From contig JAYVMW010000003.1 in NCBI GenBank assembly GCA_043758755.1, forward strand, positions 36,095 through 100,094: a stretch of 64,000 nt of DNA, given 5' to 3'. A model generated the notes under the pieces. The model was not told the origin of the DNA. It searched no databases and saw only the letters and a list, made by a program, of their open reading frames with translations. Shown here piece by piece: positions 1 through 12,752 of the stretch. The position numbers and the translations under genes were made by a program. The DNA comes from Solimicrobium sp043758755. GTDB taxonomy: Bacteria; Pseudomonadota; Gammaproteobacteria; Burkholderiales; Burkholderiaceae_D. How positions within the stretch are numbered: the first letter of the stretch is position 1; each line of letters opens with the position of its first letter.

Positions 1-910
1 CGCCACCGATCACCACCACATGTTTGCCGCTGGCCTTGATCTGTTCTTTGACTTTATCACCGGCATTGACTTTATTTTGCTGAGGTAAAAACTCCATCGC
101 AAAATGCACGCCCTTCAATTCGCGCCCTGGCACCGGCAGATCGCGCGGTGACTCGGCACCACCGGCCAGAATCACCGCATCAAACTCTTCCTGCAGTTGT
201 GCCGCACTGATTGTTTCTTTCGACCAGTTCGTGATCTTGTCCGGAAAACTGAGCGCATCACCAATCAGTACGCCGGTTTTAAATACCACGCCTTCAGCCT
301 GCATCTGTTCAACGCGTCGGTCGATGTGCAGCTTTTCGAGCTTGAAGTCAGGAATGCCATACCGCAGCAGACCACCGACCCGATCGTTTTTTTCAAATAC
401 CGTCACGGCGTGACCAATCCGCGCCAACTGCTGTGCAGCGGCCAAACCTGCCGGACCTGAGCCCACCACCGCAACTTTTTTACCGGTTGATGCCACAGCC
501 GGCTGCGCTGTGATCCAGCCGTTTTCCCAACCTTTGTCGATGATGAAATGTTCAATCGACTTAATGCCAACCGCATCAGAATTAATGCCCAGCGTGCAGG
601 CCGATTCACAGGGTGCCGGACAGATCCGGCCGGTGAATTCCGGAAAATTATTAGTCGAATGCAGGGTTTCGAGCGCCTGTTGATAATTGCCGCGATACAC
701 CAGATCATTCCAGTCCGGAATGATGTTGTTGACCGGGCAGCCGTTATTGCAAAACGGGATGCCGCAATCCATGCAGCGCGCAGCCTGTTTGGTGGCTGCG
801 GCATCATCGAGATGCATCAAAAATTCTTTGTAATGCTTGACCCGCGTACCTGGTGCCTCGGCGGCTTCCTGCAGTCGCGCATATTCCATAAACCCTGTGA
901 CTTTTCCCAT
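1..910 (-). CDS. gltD: Glutamate synthase (NADPH) small subunit, partial
   Basis: This is the beta subunit of glutamate synthase, which takes electrons from NADPH and passes them through FAD and Fe-S clusters to GltB. The start is ATG at 910 (protein begins MGKVTGFMEY), 16 bases after the gltB stop, so the two form one operon. About 303 residues are visible and the 3' end runs off the window. The N-terminal part has the cysteine-rich region for Fe-S binding (CMDCGIPFCNNGCP, then CPAPCESAC). A Rossmann motif for FAD follows (VAVVGSGPAGLAAAQ). The visible end reads VVVIGGG, the start of the NADPH-binding fold. Identification is firm. Confidence 0.95.
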   Translation of the reverse strand, partial: MGKVTGFMEYARLQEAAEAPGTRVKHYKEFLMHLDDAAATKQAARCMDCGIPFCNNGCPVNNIIPDWNDLVYRGNYQQALETLHSTNNFPEFTGRICPAPCESACTLGINSDAVGIKSIEHFIIDKGWENGWITAQPAVASTGKKVAVVGSGPAGLAAAQQLARIGHAVTVFEKNDRVGGLLRYGIPDFKLEKLHIDRRVEQMQAEGVVFKTGVLIGDALSFPDKITNWSKETISAAQLQEEFDAVILAGGAESPRDLPVPGRELKGVHFAMEFLPQQNKVNAGDKVKEQIKASGKHVVVIGG

Positions 911-926
911 GTCGATTCCTCTGTTT

Positions 927-5594
<4,668 letters not shown>

Positions 5595-5670
5595 CGTTTT
5601 TCTCCACAAATGGAATACGGGGAGAGCAAAGAATAATGCAGTGCAATAGATTATTCAACAAAATAAAATA

Positions 5671-5735
5671 GGGTCGGAGCAAAATTAAACAGAATTAAAT
5701 TTTATTTTATTTAAATTAGGGACAGAGTAAATTTA
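5671..5735. repeat. Pair of short GGGNC(A/G)GAG(T/C)AAA repeats beside the REP-type transposase
   Basis: Two similar motifs lie in the gltB/transposase intergenic region: GGGTCGGAGCAAAATTAA at 5671-5688 and AGGGACAGAGTAAATTTA at 5718-5735, separated by a very AT-rich stretch. Short repeats of this kind often sit beside REP-associated tyrosine transposases, and the downstream gene is a member of that family. The link is inferred from position; no genome-wide copy count was possible. Confidence 0.4.
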
Positions 5736-5797
5736 TTCAAGCTTGGCGCAAAGCCTGTAACGACGACTCTCTGACTCTGCTTTGCTTACTGTTCGAA

Positions 5798-6514
5798 TTA
5801 AAGATTCGGTTTTTTGGCAGACTTGGCCGGAGCAAGTCTGGGCCGACCGCGTTTAAGCGGCGCGATGCGGCGACTGGCGTGTTTTTCCAGATGCTCCTTG
5901 AATCTGGTTGAGCCGAGCGGCCAACCTTTCAGAGTGGCCTGTGTGAAATCGTCCGTCTCTTTTGAAGTGAGTGCCTGCTCCATTAATTCTTTATACGCAG
6001 CCTCACGCTGAAAAGGTGTGTTACCCAAATTCCAATACAGGGGATGATCGGTTATCAGGGGATCAACCAGTGCGCCGGTATGATGCAGATAACTCGAATC
6101 ACGGAAGTTTGCAAGGCTTGCAACCAGTCCCAGGCGCACCGGACAGGATTCAATATACCGACTGCACAGCATGAAATAATCGTCTGAATCAATAATGAGC
6201 GACTTGAACCTGCCCTGCCAGAGCGTGCCTTCACGCTGGTAACGACGGTTAAAATAAGGGACATAGTGGCGCCCGAGCCACTGCATCATCTTGCCCAACC
6301 CCTCATTGGTTGCTGGTGTTACCAATAAATGAAACTGGGTCGGCAGCAACACATAGGCATGAATTGCCACTTCAAATTTGCGGGCAGCACTTTGCAGGGC
6401 ACCCCGAAATACCGCAATGTCCTCGGCGTCCTGGAAGATTAGCCGATTATCATTGCCGCGCTGCAATATGTGGTGTTGGTGATTTGCAACTGCAATTCGG
6501 GGTAAACGTGCCAT
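5798..6514 (-). CDS. REP-associated tyrosine transposase-like protein (Y1_Tnp), altered HUH motif
   Basis: This 238-residue protein belongs to the Y1/IS200-like REP-associated (RAYT) family: it starts MARLPRIAVANHQHHILQRGN and ends in a basic tail (KRGRPRLAPAKSAKK). The likely catalytic tyrosine is Tyr120 in RYIESCPVR, which corresponds to the usual RYIELNPVRAG. The metal-binding HUH motif, normally NHVHLL, reads TQFHLL here, so the first histidine is Gln60 and only His62 remains. Single-strand nicking may therefore be lost. The reading frame is intact across its full length, so it is either a recent loss or a protein kept for another role. The family call is firm; activity is doubtful. Confidence 0.85.
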   Translation of the reverse strand: MARLPRIAVANHQHHILQRGNDNRLIFQDAEDIAVFRGALQSAARKFEVAIHAYVLLPTQFHLLVTPATNEGLGKMMQWLGRHYVPYFNRRYQREGTLWQGRFKSLIIDSDDYFMLCSRYIESCPVRLGLVASLANFRDSSYLHHTGALVDPLITDHPLYWNLGNTPFQREAAYKELMEQALTSKETDDFTQATLKGWPLGSTRFKEHLEKHASRRIAPLKRGRPRLAPAKSAKKPNL

Positions 6515-6527
6515 GAAGTGATTTTAC

Positions 6528-7154
6528 TTAACCGGATTTCCGGGTTCGGGTGGTGGTTGCCTTGGCTTTTGCCCGGCTGGCAGTTTTTGGTTTGGCAGCA
6601 GGCTGGGGCGACTTCTTGGCCGGTGCCTTTACCGTTGCCGCCTTCACGATGTCTTCCGACACGGTACGGGCAGCATCAAAATTGGCCGCGCTTTTTTCCA
6701 GCGCGGTACCCAGAGCATGTTTGAACTGTTCCTGAACACCTTGCCACCAGGCGGCCGACTGGGCAATCAGAGGCGATACTTCATCGGCACTTTCTTGAGA
6801 ATTGTCTGTGCTTTCTGTGGCAGAGGTTTTCGCTGCTGCAGCACCGGGATTCATGCTGTTTGCCATGGTGGTACTGAGTGAATGCAGCGTGGCAATGGTG
6901 GCACGCTGCACTTCCAGCGCCTGTATGGTACCGCGCAACATTTGCATATTCACATTCAGCCAGGTTTCCACGGTTTTCAGTTCCTGAATGCGCTTGTCCA
7001 AATCTTCAACAGACATGGACGGTGCCATGGACGGCATACCCGGAATTGTCATGCCCGGTGCGGCCATGCCGGGCACGCCCATCTGACCCCACAATTTTTT
7101 GACGAAATTCAAACTGTCGTTAAACGCATCCCCTGCAGCATTTGATTCGGTCAT
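6528..7154 (-). CDS. phaM: PhaM-type polyhydroxyalkanoate granule regulatory protein
   Basis: PhaM binds PHB granules, activates the PHA synthase and tethers granules to the nucleoid. The 208-residue protein begins MTESNAAGDAFNDSLNFVKKLWG, the family's N-terminal signature, with GGAGAA before the ATG at 7154. An upstream in-frame start at 7238 is less likely. After a Gly/Pro/Met-rich stretch comes a helical segment (LDKRIQELKTVETWLNVN) typical of the family. The C-terminus is a Lys/Ala/Pro-rich, histone H1-like tail expected to bind DNA. phaA and phaB occur about 18-20 kb away; no phaC is in the window. Confidence 0.85.
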   Translation of the reverse strand: MTESNAAGDAFNDSLNFVKKLWGQMGVPGMAAPGMTIPGMPSMAPSMSVEDLDKRIQELKTVETWLNVNMQMLRGTIQALEVQRATIATLHSLSTTMANSMNPGAAAAKTSATESTDNSQESADEVSPLIAQSAAWWQGVQEQFKHALGTALEKSAANFDAARTVSEDIVKAATVKAPAKKSPQPAAKPKTASRAKAKATTTRTRKSG

Positions 7155-7323
7155 GACTGGTTCTCCATAATCAGTAAAGTGTCCTATCTTGCCCTTGCTT
7201 GTCGAGTGGGTCAAGATAGAATCACTGAACCTTGACAATAAACAGTCGGTTACGCGCGATCCACGATCGCCAGCCTAAAAACGATTACACTAACCCCTTT
7301 GCATTTAACGTGACGCTTTCATT

Positions 7324-8346
7324 TTGAACCAGAGCCGCGCCATTCCCATCATCATTACCATTGCAGCCCATTTCATGTTGCTGCAATTTTTCAGTTCGGC
7401 ACACCGAAAGCTGCCGATACCGGAAACCATCGTACCAATTCAACTGGTCAATGCGCCGGTTCTCGCGCACTTTGTCGCCAAGCCACCGGTGCATCACAGT
7501 ACCAAACTGCCACCCAGGCCAGCTGAACCGGCCGAACAGAACAGCAGCACTGCATCACTGCTGGCAACTTCTGCAGTTCCGGTACTGGAACCGGTGCCGG
7601 TGACGATCAGCACCTCCGATCTGCCGGCACTGACCCTGCCGCCAGAACCGACTCTTCAGCCCGCACTGTCGACCCTGCCGCCGCCGTCTGCCAATTATCT
7701 GCTGGATGTGGTGCGTACCGAACCCAACGTGGCCAATCCCTATTATGGTTCGGGTGAGATTCAATGGTCACATGACGATAAAACTTACACGCTCAGGCTG
7801 GAAGTCGGCGTGGACATTTTATTTACCAGGATTCGTCTGTACAGCGTGGATAGCGCAGGCAGCATTGCCGAGACCGGGGTCAAACCCAAAATGATGACCG
7901 AATCACGACGCGGCAGATCGGCCACTGCGACCCATTTCAATTATGATGTCAACACCATCAGCTTTTCAGCCAGTACCGCTACCGTGCCGATGACCGAAGG
8001 CGCGCAGGACCGCGCCACGGTGCTGATGCAATTGGCCAGCATAGGCAATGCCGACCCCGGCCAATTCCAGAACGGCCGGGAAATTACCATCCAGGTAGCA
8101 GAGGACAAGGAAGCCAACCCGTTTCAATTTATTGTGCAAAACCGCGAAACCATCGATACCCGGCTGGGGCATTTTGACACCTGGCATATTGTCCGACCAC
8201 CGCGAGCCGGCTTTTATTCTTCCCGTCTCGATATCTGGGTGGCGCCGGAATTGAACTGGCTGCCGGTACAGATTCGCAATACCGAAAGCAACGGTGCCAT
8301 CACCACTCAGACCATCCGAAAAATCATCAACGGAATCCAACAATGA
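7324..8346 (+). CDS. DUF3108 family protein with N-terminal membrane anchor
   Basis: This 340-residue protein has a hydrophobic N-terminus (IIITIAAHFMLLQFF) suggesting an inner-membrane anchor, followed by a proline-rich linker of about 80 residues and a DUF3108 domain (YTLRLEVGVDILFTRIRLYSVDS through FDTWHIVRPPRAGFYSSRLDIWVAPE). DUF3108 proteins are predicted beta-rich periplasmic proteins of unknown role. The start is probably TTG at 7324, because an in-frame stop lies at 7306-7308. Its stop overlaps the next gene in an ATGA arrangement, and the next gene is a second DUF3108 protein, so the two look like a duplicated, co-translated pair. Confidence 0.8.
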   Translation: MNQSRAIPIIITIAAHFMLLQFFSSAHRKLPIPETIVPIQLVNAPVLAHFVAKPPVHHSTKLPPRPAEPAEQNSSTASLLATSAVPVLEPVPVTISTSDLPALTLPPEPTLQPALSTLPPPSANYLLDVVRTEPNVANPYYGSGEIQWSHDDKTYTLRLEVGVDILFTRIRLYSVDSAGSIAETGVKPKMMTESRRGRSATATHFNYDVNTISFSASTATVPMTEGAQDRATVLMQLASIGNADPGQFQNGREITIQVAEDKEANPFQFIVQNRETIDTRLGHFDTWHIVRPPRAGFYSSRLDIWVAPELNWLPVQIRNTESNGAITTQTIRKIINGIQQ

Positions 8347-9134
8347 AATCAATTCTATTTGCCACGTTTTTTATCACCGCCAGCAGCATGTTCTGGTCCG
8401 ATGCTGCTGTTTGCGCAGAACATCCCAGCAATAAATATCCGACCAACATGGCGCCGTCTGCGCTGCTGCATTACACAATCAAGGCTGAGCGCAGCGCTCT
8501 GACACTGTCGGGCGAAGCCACTGTCAACTGGCAACTCGCCGGTGACAAATCGGCCCCGACCTATTCGGTAACTACCGAAACGCGCGCAGCGATTTTCGGA
8601 AAAATACTCGACGCCAACAGCCACGGCCTGATCGACAGTTATGGTCTGGCGCCGCTGCAGTATGACGAAAAACCGCGCACCAAGCCCGGTACGCACACCC
8701 GCTTTGACCGGGAAACCAAACAGATTACTTTTTCCAGTTCAGAAGATAACTATCCGATTCTGGGCGGGGAACAGGACCGTACCAGCATAGTCTGGCAACT
8801 GGTCAGTATGGCGCGCGCTGCGCCGAACAAATTCACGCCAAAATCCGAATGGGTGTTTTTTGTGGCCGGTCGGCGCGATGCAGAAAAATGGACCTTTACT
8901 GTAGAAGAAAAAGTGACGCTGGCTACGCCCTTGGGTAATATACCAACCATCCATGTGGTGAAGGCGCCGCCTCCCGATTCCAAAGACCAGCGTCTTGACA
9001 TCTGGCTGGCACCCGGCATGGAATGGTATCCGGTCCGGCTCAAATTCAGCGATGCCGACGGCGACACCATCGACCAGCAACTTGATCAGGTCAAAACCAA
9101 TTCACAAATCAAAGCAACAGAAAGCAAGCCATGA
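8343..9134 (+). CDS. DUF3108 family periplasmic protein
   Basis: This is a second DUF3108 protein, 263 residues, with a probable signal peptide (MKSILFATFFITASSMFWSDAAVCA). The body shares the landmarks of its upstream neighbour: a Y-x-L-x-A/V opening strand, GGEQDRTSIVWQL matching GAQDRATVLMQL in the neighbour, and the terminal RLDIWLAPGMEWYPVRLKF. It overlaps the gene before it by 4 bases and queC after it by 4 bases, so the three are translated as a tight unit. The function is unknown; a cell-envelope role is inferred from the signal peptide only. Confidence 0.85.
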   Translation: MKSILFATFFITASSMFWSDAAVCAEHPSNKYPTNMAPSALLHYTIKAERSALTLSGEATVNWQLAGDKSAPTYSVTTETRAAIFGKILDANSHGLIDSYGLAPLQYDEKPRTKPGTHTRFDRETKQITFSSSEDNYPILGGEQDRTSIVWQLVSMARAAPNKFTPKSEWVFFVAGRRDAEKWTFTVEEKVTLATPLGNIPTIHVVKAPPPDSKDQRLDIWLAPGMEWYPVRLKFSDADGDTIDQQLDQVKTNSQIKATESKP

Positions 9135-9835
9135 ATTCATCCGCATTAGTTCTGTTTTCCGGTGGTCAGGACTCCACCACCTGTCTGGCCTGGGCGCTGG
9201 AAAATTATGAAAGGGTTGAAACGGTGGGATTTGATTACCGTCAACGCCACGACATTGAGCTGACGGTACGTCCAACCCTGCGCGAAAAAATCGTGCGCAT
9301 ACACCCGCACTGGGCTGCACGCCTCGGTCCTGACCACATGCTGGATCTGTCGCTGATTTCCTCGCTGTCGGAAACGGCGATGACCTCGGAAATTGAAATT
9401 GTCACCCAACAAAACGGCTTGCCGAATACGTTTGTTCCGGGACGCAACATCATGTTTTTAACGGTCGCCGCCACACTTGCCTATCGGCGCGGACTGAACG
9501 TGATTGTGGGCGGGATGTGTGAAACCGATTTTTCCGGCTACCCGGACTGCCGCGACGACACCATCAAAGCACTGCAAGTGGCCTTGAATCTGGGTATGGA
9601 CAGCCGCTTTAATCTGGCAACGCCGCTGATGTGGCTGGACAAGGCAGCGACCTGGCAACTGGCCCAAAATCTAGGTGGCACTGCGCTGCTGGATTTAATC
9701 CGCAATGACACGCACACCTGTTATATGGGCGAACGCGGCAGGCGCCATGAATGGGGTTATGGTTGCGAAACCTGCCCGGCCTGTGTCTTGCGTGCCAAGG
9801 GCTATGAAAAATTCAAAGCGGCTCGGCATCCATAA
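9131..9835 (+). CDS. queC: 7-cyano-7-deazaguanine synthase
   Basis: QueC converts 7-carboxy-7-deazaguanine to preQ0 using ATP and ammonia, a step on the way to queuosine in tRNA. The 234-residue protein has the PP-loop motif LVLFSGGQDSTTC near its N-terminus and the GFDYRQRH motif after it. The C-terminal zinc-binding cysteines are seen in HTCYMGERGRRHEWGYGCETCPACVLR. It overlaps the upstream DUF3108 gene by 4 bases and is followed by a strong terminator, so it closes the operon. No other queuosine genes are in the window. Confidence 0.95.
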   Translation: MNSSALVLFSGGQDSTTCLAWALENYERVETVGFDYRQRHDIELTVRPTLREKIVRIHPHWAARLGPDHMLDLSLISSLSETAMTSEIEIVTQQNGLPNTFVPGRNIMFLTVAATLAYRRGLNVIVGGMCETDFSGYPDCRDDTIKALQVALNLGMDSRFNLATPLMWLDKAATWQLAQNLGGTALLDLIRNDTHTCYMGERGRRHEWGYGCETCPACVLRAKGYEKFKAARHP

Positions 9836-9852
9836 ATTTTCGGAGTTCAAAT

Positions 9853-9886
9853 AAAAACCGGGCGATTGCTGAAATCCGGTTTTTTT
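9853..9886 (+). terminator. Rho-independent terminator after queC
   Basis: An 8-bp stem AAAACCGG (9854-9861) pairs with CCGGTTTT (9876-9883), with a 14-base loop and a T-rich tail. It lies 18 bases after the queC stop and would end the DUF3108-queC transcript. The A-rich 5' arm could also make it work for the convergent lipoprotein gene on the minus strand. Confidence 0.8.
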
Positions 9887-9898
9887 ATGGGTGCAGAT

Positions 9899-10369
9899 TC
9901 AGTGCCCATGCCAGTAACCATGCCCATAACCATGCCCGTAACCGTAACCGCGCCCATACCTACCAATGCCTATGCCTAAGGCGAATCCACCAAACCATGG
10001 ATTGATGAAGAAAGGTGAATAATAAGGGTAGGGATTATAGACAGGAGGGTAATATGGGTCATAGCTGTAGGCCGGTGGCGGAGCCTGTACGTACACCACC
10101 GATGGTGTCGTCGATTGAAGATAAACTGGAGCCGGGGAAACTGCCTGCGCCTGCGCTACGGAAGTTGCAGGAGCCTGCGCTGGCGCTACAGCAGTTGCAG
10201 GTGGAGCATAATTACTTGGTTGCATGCCAACGTACTGGCCATTGACATAGGTGGGCAAAACTGACGATGTCATCCGGTAACCTAGCGGCTGCGGTGGTGC
10301 CACAACACAGGCACTGAGCATGGCAGCCATGGTTGCAATCAGCGCGCTTTTCATCAGATTCGTTTTCAT
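9899..10369 (-). CDS. Small lipoprotein with Gly/Tyr/His-rich tail
   Basis: This 156-residue protein begins MKTNLMKSALIATMAAMLSAC, a lipoprotein signal with lipobox LSAC. The start at 10369 is supported by GGAGGTC just upstream; a longer in-frame start at 10387 is less likely. The middle is rich in Pro, Ala, Gln and Val, followed by Tyr/Pro-rich repeats (YDPYYPPVYNPYPYYSPFF). The end is a Gly-Tyr-Gly-His run (GYGYGHGYGHGYWHGH) that could bind metal or be structural. No enzyme motif is visible. Outer-membrane attachment is inferred from the lipobox. Confidence 0.75.
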   Translation of the reverse strand: MKTNLMKSALIATMAAMLSACVVAPPQPLGYRMTSSVLPTYVNGQYVGMQPSNYAPPATAVAPAQAPATSVAQAQAVSPAPVYLQSTTPSVVYVQAPPPAYSYDPYYPPVYNPYPYYSPFFINPWFGGFALGIGIGRYGRGYGYGHGYGHGYWHGH

Positions 10370-10508
10370 TTTGACCTCCAGAAACAATACTTATCCTAAA
10401 CAGGATAACTGGCATTATTGATCAATTGCATTCTGTAAAGGGTATCCGTTTGTAACGCAACCAGATCAGGATAGGTACTTTGTTGCGACAGATCAAAAAC
10501 CATCAAAC

Positions 10509-12743
10509 TTATCCCTGCCACAGCTTCCACATGCCCCACATCGCCTCCTCCACATTCCTGGCCAAACCCGACGCATCGAACAGCGGCGACGCCAGCACCT
10601 GCCGGCGCAGTCCGGATCTCAATTTGGCAAGTCGTTCCAGATCGGACGAGAAGGAGATCGCTTTGTTCACATAATCAGCGGCATCGGCTGCAATCCATTC
10701 AGAAAGGCCGGCATTATGGGCAATGCTCTGGCCATGATGGGAAAGGAATCGATCACCACCACGTTTAGTGATAAATGGCACCCCCATCCACAATCCTTCA
10801 ATACTTGTGGTTCCGCCGGGATAGGGGAACGGGTCGAGCGCCATGTCGACGCGATGATAGGTTGCCAAATAATCGGCCCGAGAAGACGAACCCTCCAGGA
10901 TCAATCGCTCGGCGCTGATGCCATGGGCGGCAAAGCGTTGAACAGTCACCTCGCGCGCCGGCGCACTGCCAAGCTGGGCATATTTCAAAAACAGTTTCGA
11001 GCCGGGCACTGCGTGGAGTATCTCGGCCCAGACCGCCACCACCGCATCATTGATTTTTAAAAGATTGTTGAAACAACCGAACGTAATGTGGCCACTCGAT
11101 CGTGCTGGCAGGGTCGAAATTTCCAGAACAACATCCAGCTCAGTAAAGCATGTGTAGTAATGTGGCAATTGCCAGATTTTCTCTACGAAATGGTCGGATT
11201 CACCGATCGGCGTGACATGGGGATCTCCCAAAATGTAATCAATTTCCGAGATGCCCGTGCTGGCAAAGTACCCCAGCCATGTGACTTGTATTGGCGCAGG
11301 TTTCCAGGAAAATATCGGCAGGCGGTTGTGCTGGGTGTGGCCGGAAAGATCAATGAGTATATGAACGCCGTCGCTATGTATCAATCTTGCAGCGGCTTCA
11401 TCGCTCAGGTCTGCGATGAGTTTCCAATCTGTGAAATTGGGCCTGATACGTTCAGTGAGCGCATCGGTCTTGCGACCAGTCGAGTAAGCAATTAACTCAA
11501 GTGACCTTGGATCAATCCTGGCCAGCACGCTCTCGAGGAAATATCCCACCGGATGGTTTTTAAAATCTCCCGAAACCAGTCCGACGCGCAGGCGCTCTGG
11601 CTGCCGGGCACAAGTCCACTCCACAAAAGGGGTGCTCACATGGCTTCGCACAACCTGACCAAATTGGCAGGCGTGGGTGAGGTAATCAACAGGCGTATGG
11701 TCAGAGGTAAAATTCAATATATACAATAAGTTATTGTATGCCTTGATAAAATTCGCATTGCGCTGCAAGGCACCTCGATAATAGGTTTCCGCTTCCGCCA
11801 GCCGGCCCTGATCCTTGAGCGTGTTTCCAACGTTGTAATGGGCATCGGCACTGTCCGGCGCAATTTCCAGCGTCCGCCGACCCACCGCCTCGGCCTCGTT
11901 CAGGTGCCCAAGTTCGTAGAGAGTATTGGCGAGATTGTTATGCGCCTCAACAAAATGTGGACTGAGTAAAATTGCCTTCAGATAGAGCGCTCGGGCCTCT
12001 TCCAGTCGTCCCATCGACTTGAACAGATTAGCCAGATTGTAGTGTGCCTCAGCATAATTCGGATTGAGCGTTATGGCCTGTCGGTAGCCTGCCTCAGCGT
12101 CGGCTGGTCGCCGCAAATCCTGAAGCAGATTTCCCAGACTGTTATGCGTCTGAAAAATAGTCGGGTCGGCCTGCAGCGACTTGCGAAAGCTTTGTTCCGC
12201 ATCTTGAAAACGACCCAGGGCCTTTTGGACATTCCCCAGATTGGTATGTGCGGCAGCAAAACTTTGATGAAACCGTATCGCTTGTCTATAACTGGCTTCA
12301 GCTTCATCCAGACGCTTCATGTCTTCAAGTACATTGCCCAGATTATTATGCGCCTGCGCATAATCAGGTTTGATGGCAAGTGCCTGGCCAAAGCTTGCTT
12401 CGGCATCCGCAAGCCTACCAACGCTGGTGTAGGAATTTCCAAGATTTAAAAGGGTCTCCGCATCGCGCGGCATGAGTTGCGCCGCCTTTTGAAATGCGCT
12501 CAGCGAGTCAACCGTTCGTCCCGTATGACAGAAGGCCACACCCAGTGCTTTCCAACCAACGCCGCTGAGCGGAAACTGCGTTGTCATCGATTGCGCAAGA
12601 ATCGCCGCCTCCGCAAATCGCCCCGCAGAGAACAGGTGAACCAGCGCATTAATCTCCTGGGGGCTGGGGCTCTGCACCTGCTTCGGAAGCGGTTTGCGCG
12701 TCACATTATTGCGTTTGCCCGGTTTAGCTTGAGATTTGGACAT
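10509..12743 (-). CDS. TPR-repeat O-GlcNAc transferase-like glycosyltransferase (GT41)
   Basis: This 744-residue protein has a run of about nine tetratricopeptide repeats in its N-terminal half (recurring A..NLGN, A..HYNLAN, A..HNNLAN). The C-terminal half is a GT41 (SPINDLY/OGT) catalytic region: GDFKNHPVGYFLES at the domain start, ILIDLSGHTQHNRL, APIQVTWLGYFASTG, FGCFNNLLKI and DPFPYPGGTTSIEGLWMGVPF. Such enzymes transfer a sugar from UDP-sugar to protein Ser/Thr; the bacterial substrates are mostly unknown. The gene starts 9 bases after the mnmE stop, so it is likely co-transcribed with a tRNA-modification gene. The substrate cannot be inferred. Confidence 0.88.
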   Translation of the reverse strand: MSKSQAKPGKRNNVTRKPLPKQVQSPSPQEINALVHLFSAGRFAEAAILAQSMTTQFPLSGVGWKALGVAFCHTGRTVDSLSAFQKAAQLMPRDAETLLNLGNSYTSVGRLADAEASFGQALAIKPDYAQAHNNLGNVLEDMKRLDEAEASYRQAIRFHQSFAAAHTNLGNVQKALGRFQDAEQSFRKSLQADPTIFQTHNSLGNLLQDLRRPADAEAGYRQAITLNPNYAEAHYNLANLFKSMGRLEEARALYLKAILLSPHFVEAHNNLANTLYELGHLNEAEAVGRRTLEIAPDSADAHYNVGNTLKDQGRLAEAETYYRGALQRNANFIKAYNNLLYILNFTSDHTPVDYLTHACQFGQVVRSHVSTPFVEWTCARQPERLRVGLVSGDFKNHPVGYFLESVLARIDPRSLELIAYSTGRKTDALTERIRPNFTDWKLIADLSDEAAARLIHSDGVHILIDLSGHTQHNRLPIFSWKPAPIQVTWLGYFASTGISEIDYILGDPHVTPIGESDHFVEKIWQLPHYYTCFTELDVVLEISTLPARSSGHITFGCFNNLLKINDAVVAVWAEILHAVPGSKLFLKYAQLGSAPAREVTVQRFAAHGISAERLILEGSSSRADYLATYHRVDMALDPFPYPGGTTSIEGLWMGVPFITKRGGDRFLSHHGQSIAHNAGLSEWIAADAADYVNKAISFSSDLERLAKLRSGLRRQVLASPLFDASGLARNVEEAMWGMWKLWQG

Positions 12744-12752
12744 GTCGCGTGC

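Noticed and set aside
9899..10369. Antifreeze- or silk-like structural protein
   Set aside because: Gly/Tyr/His repeats are short; a lipoprotein of unknown role is the safer call.
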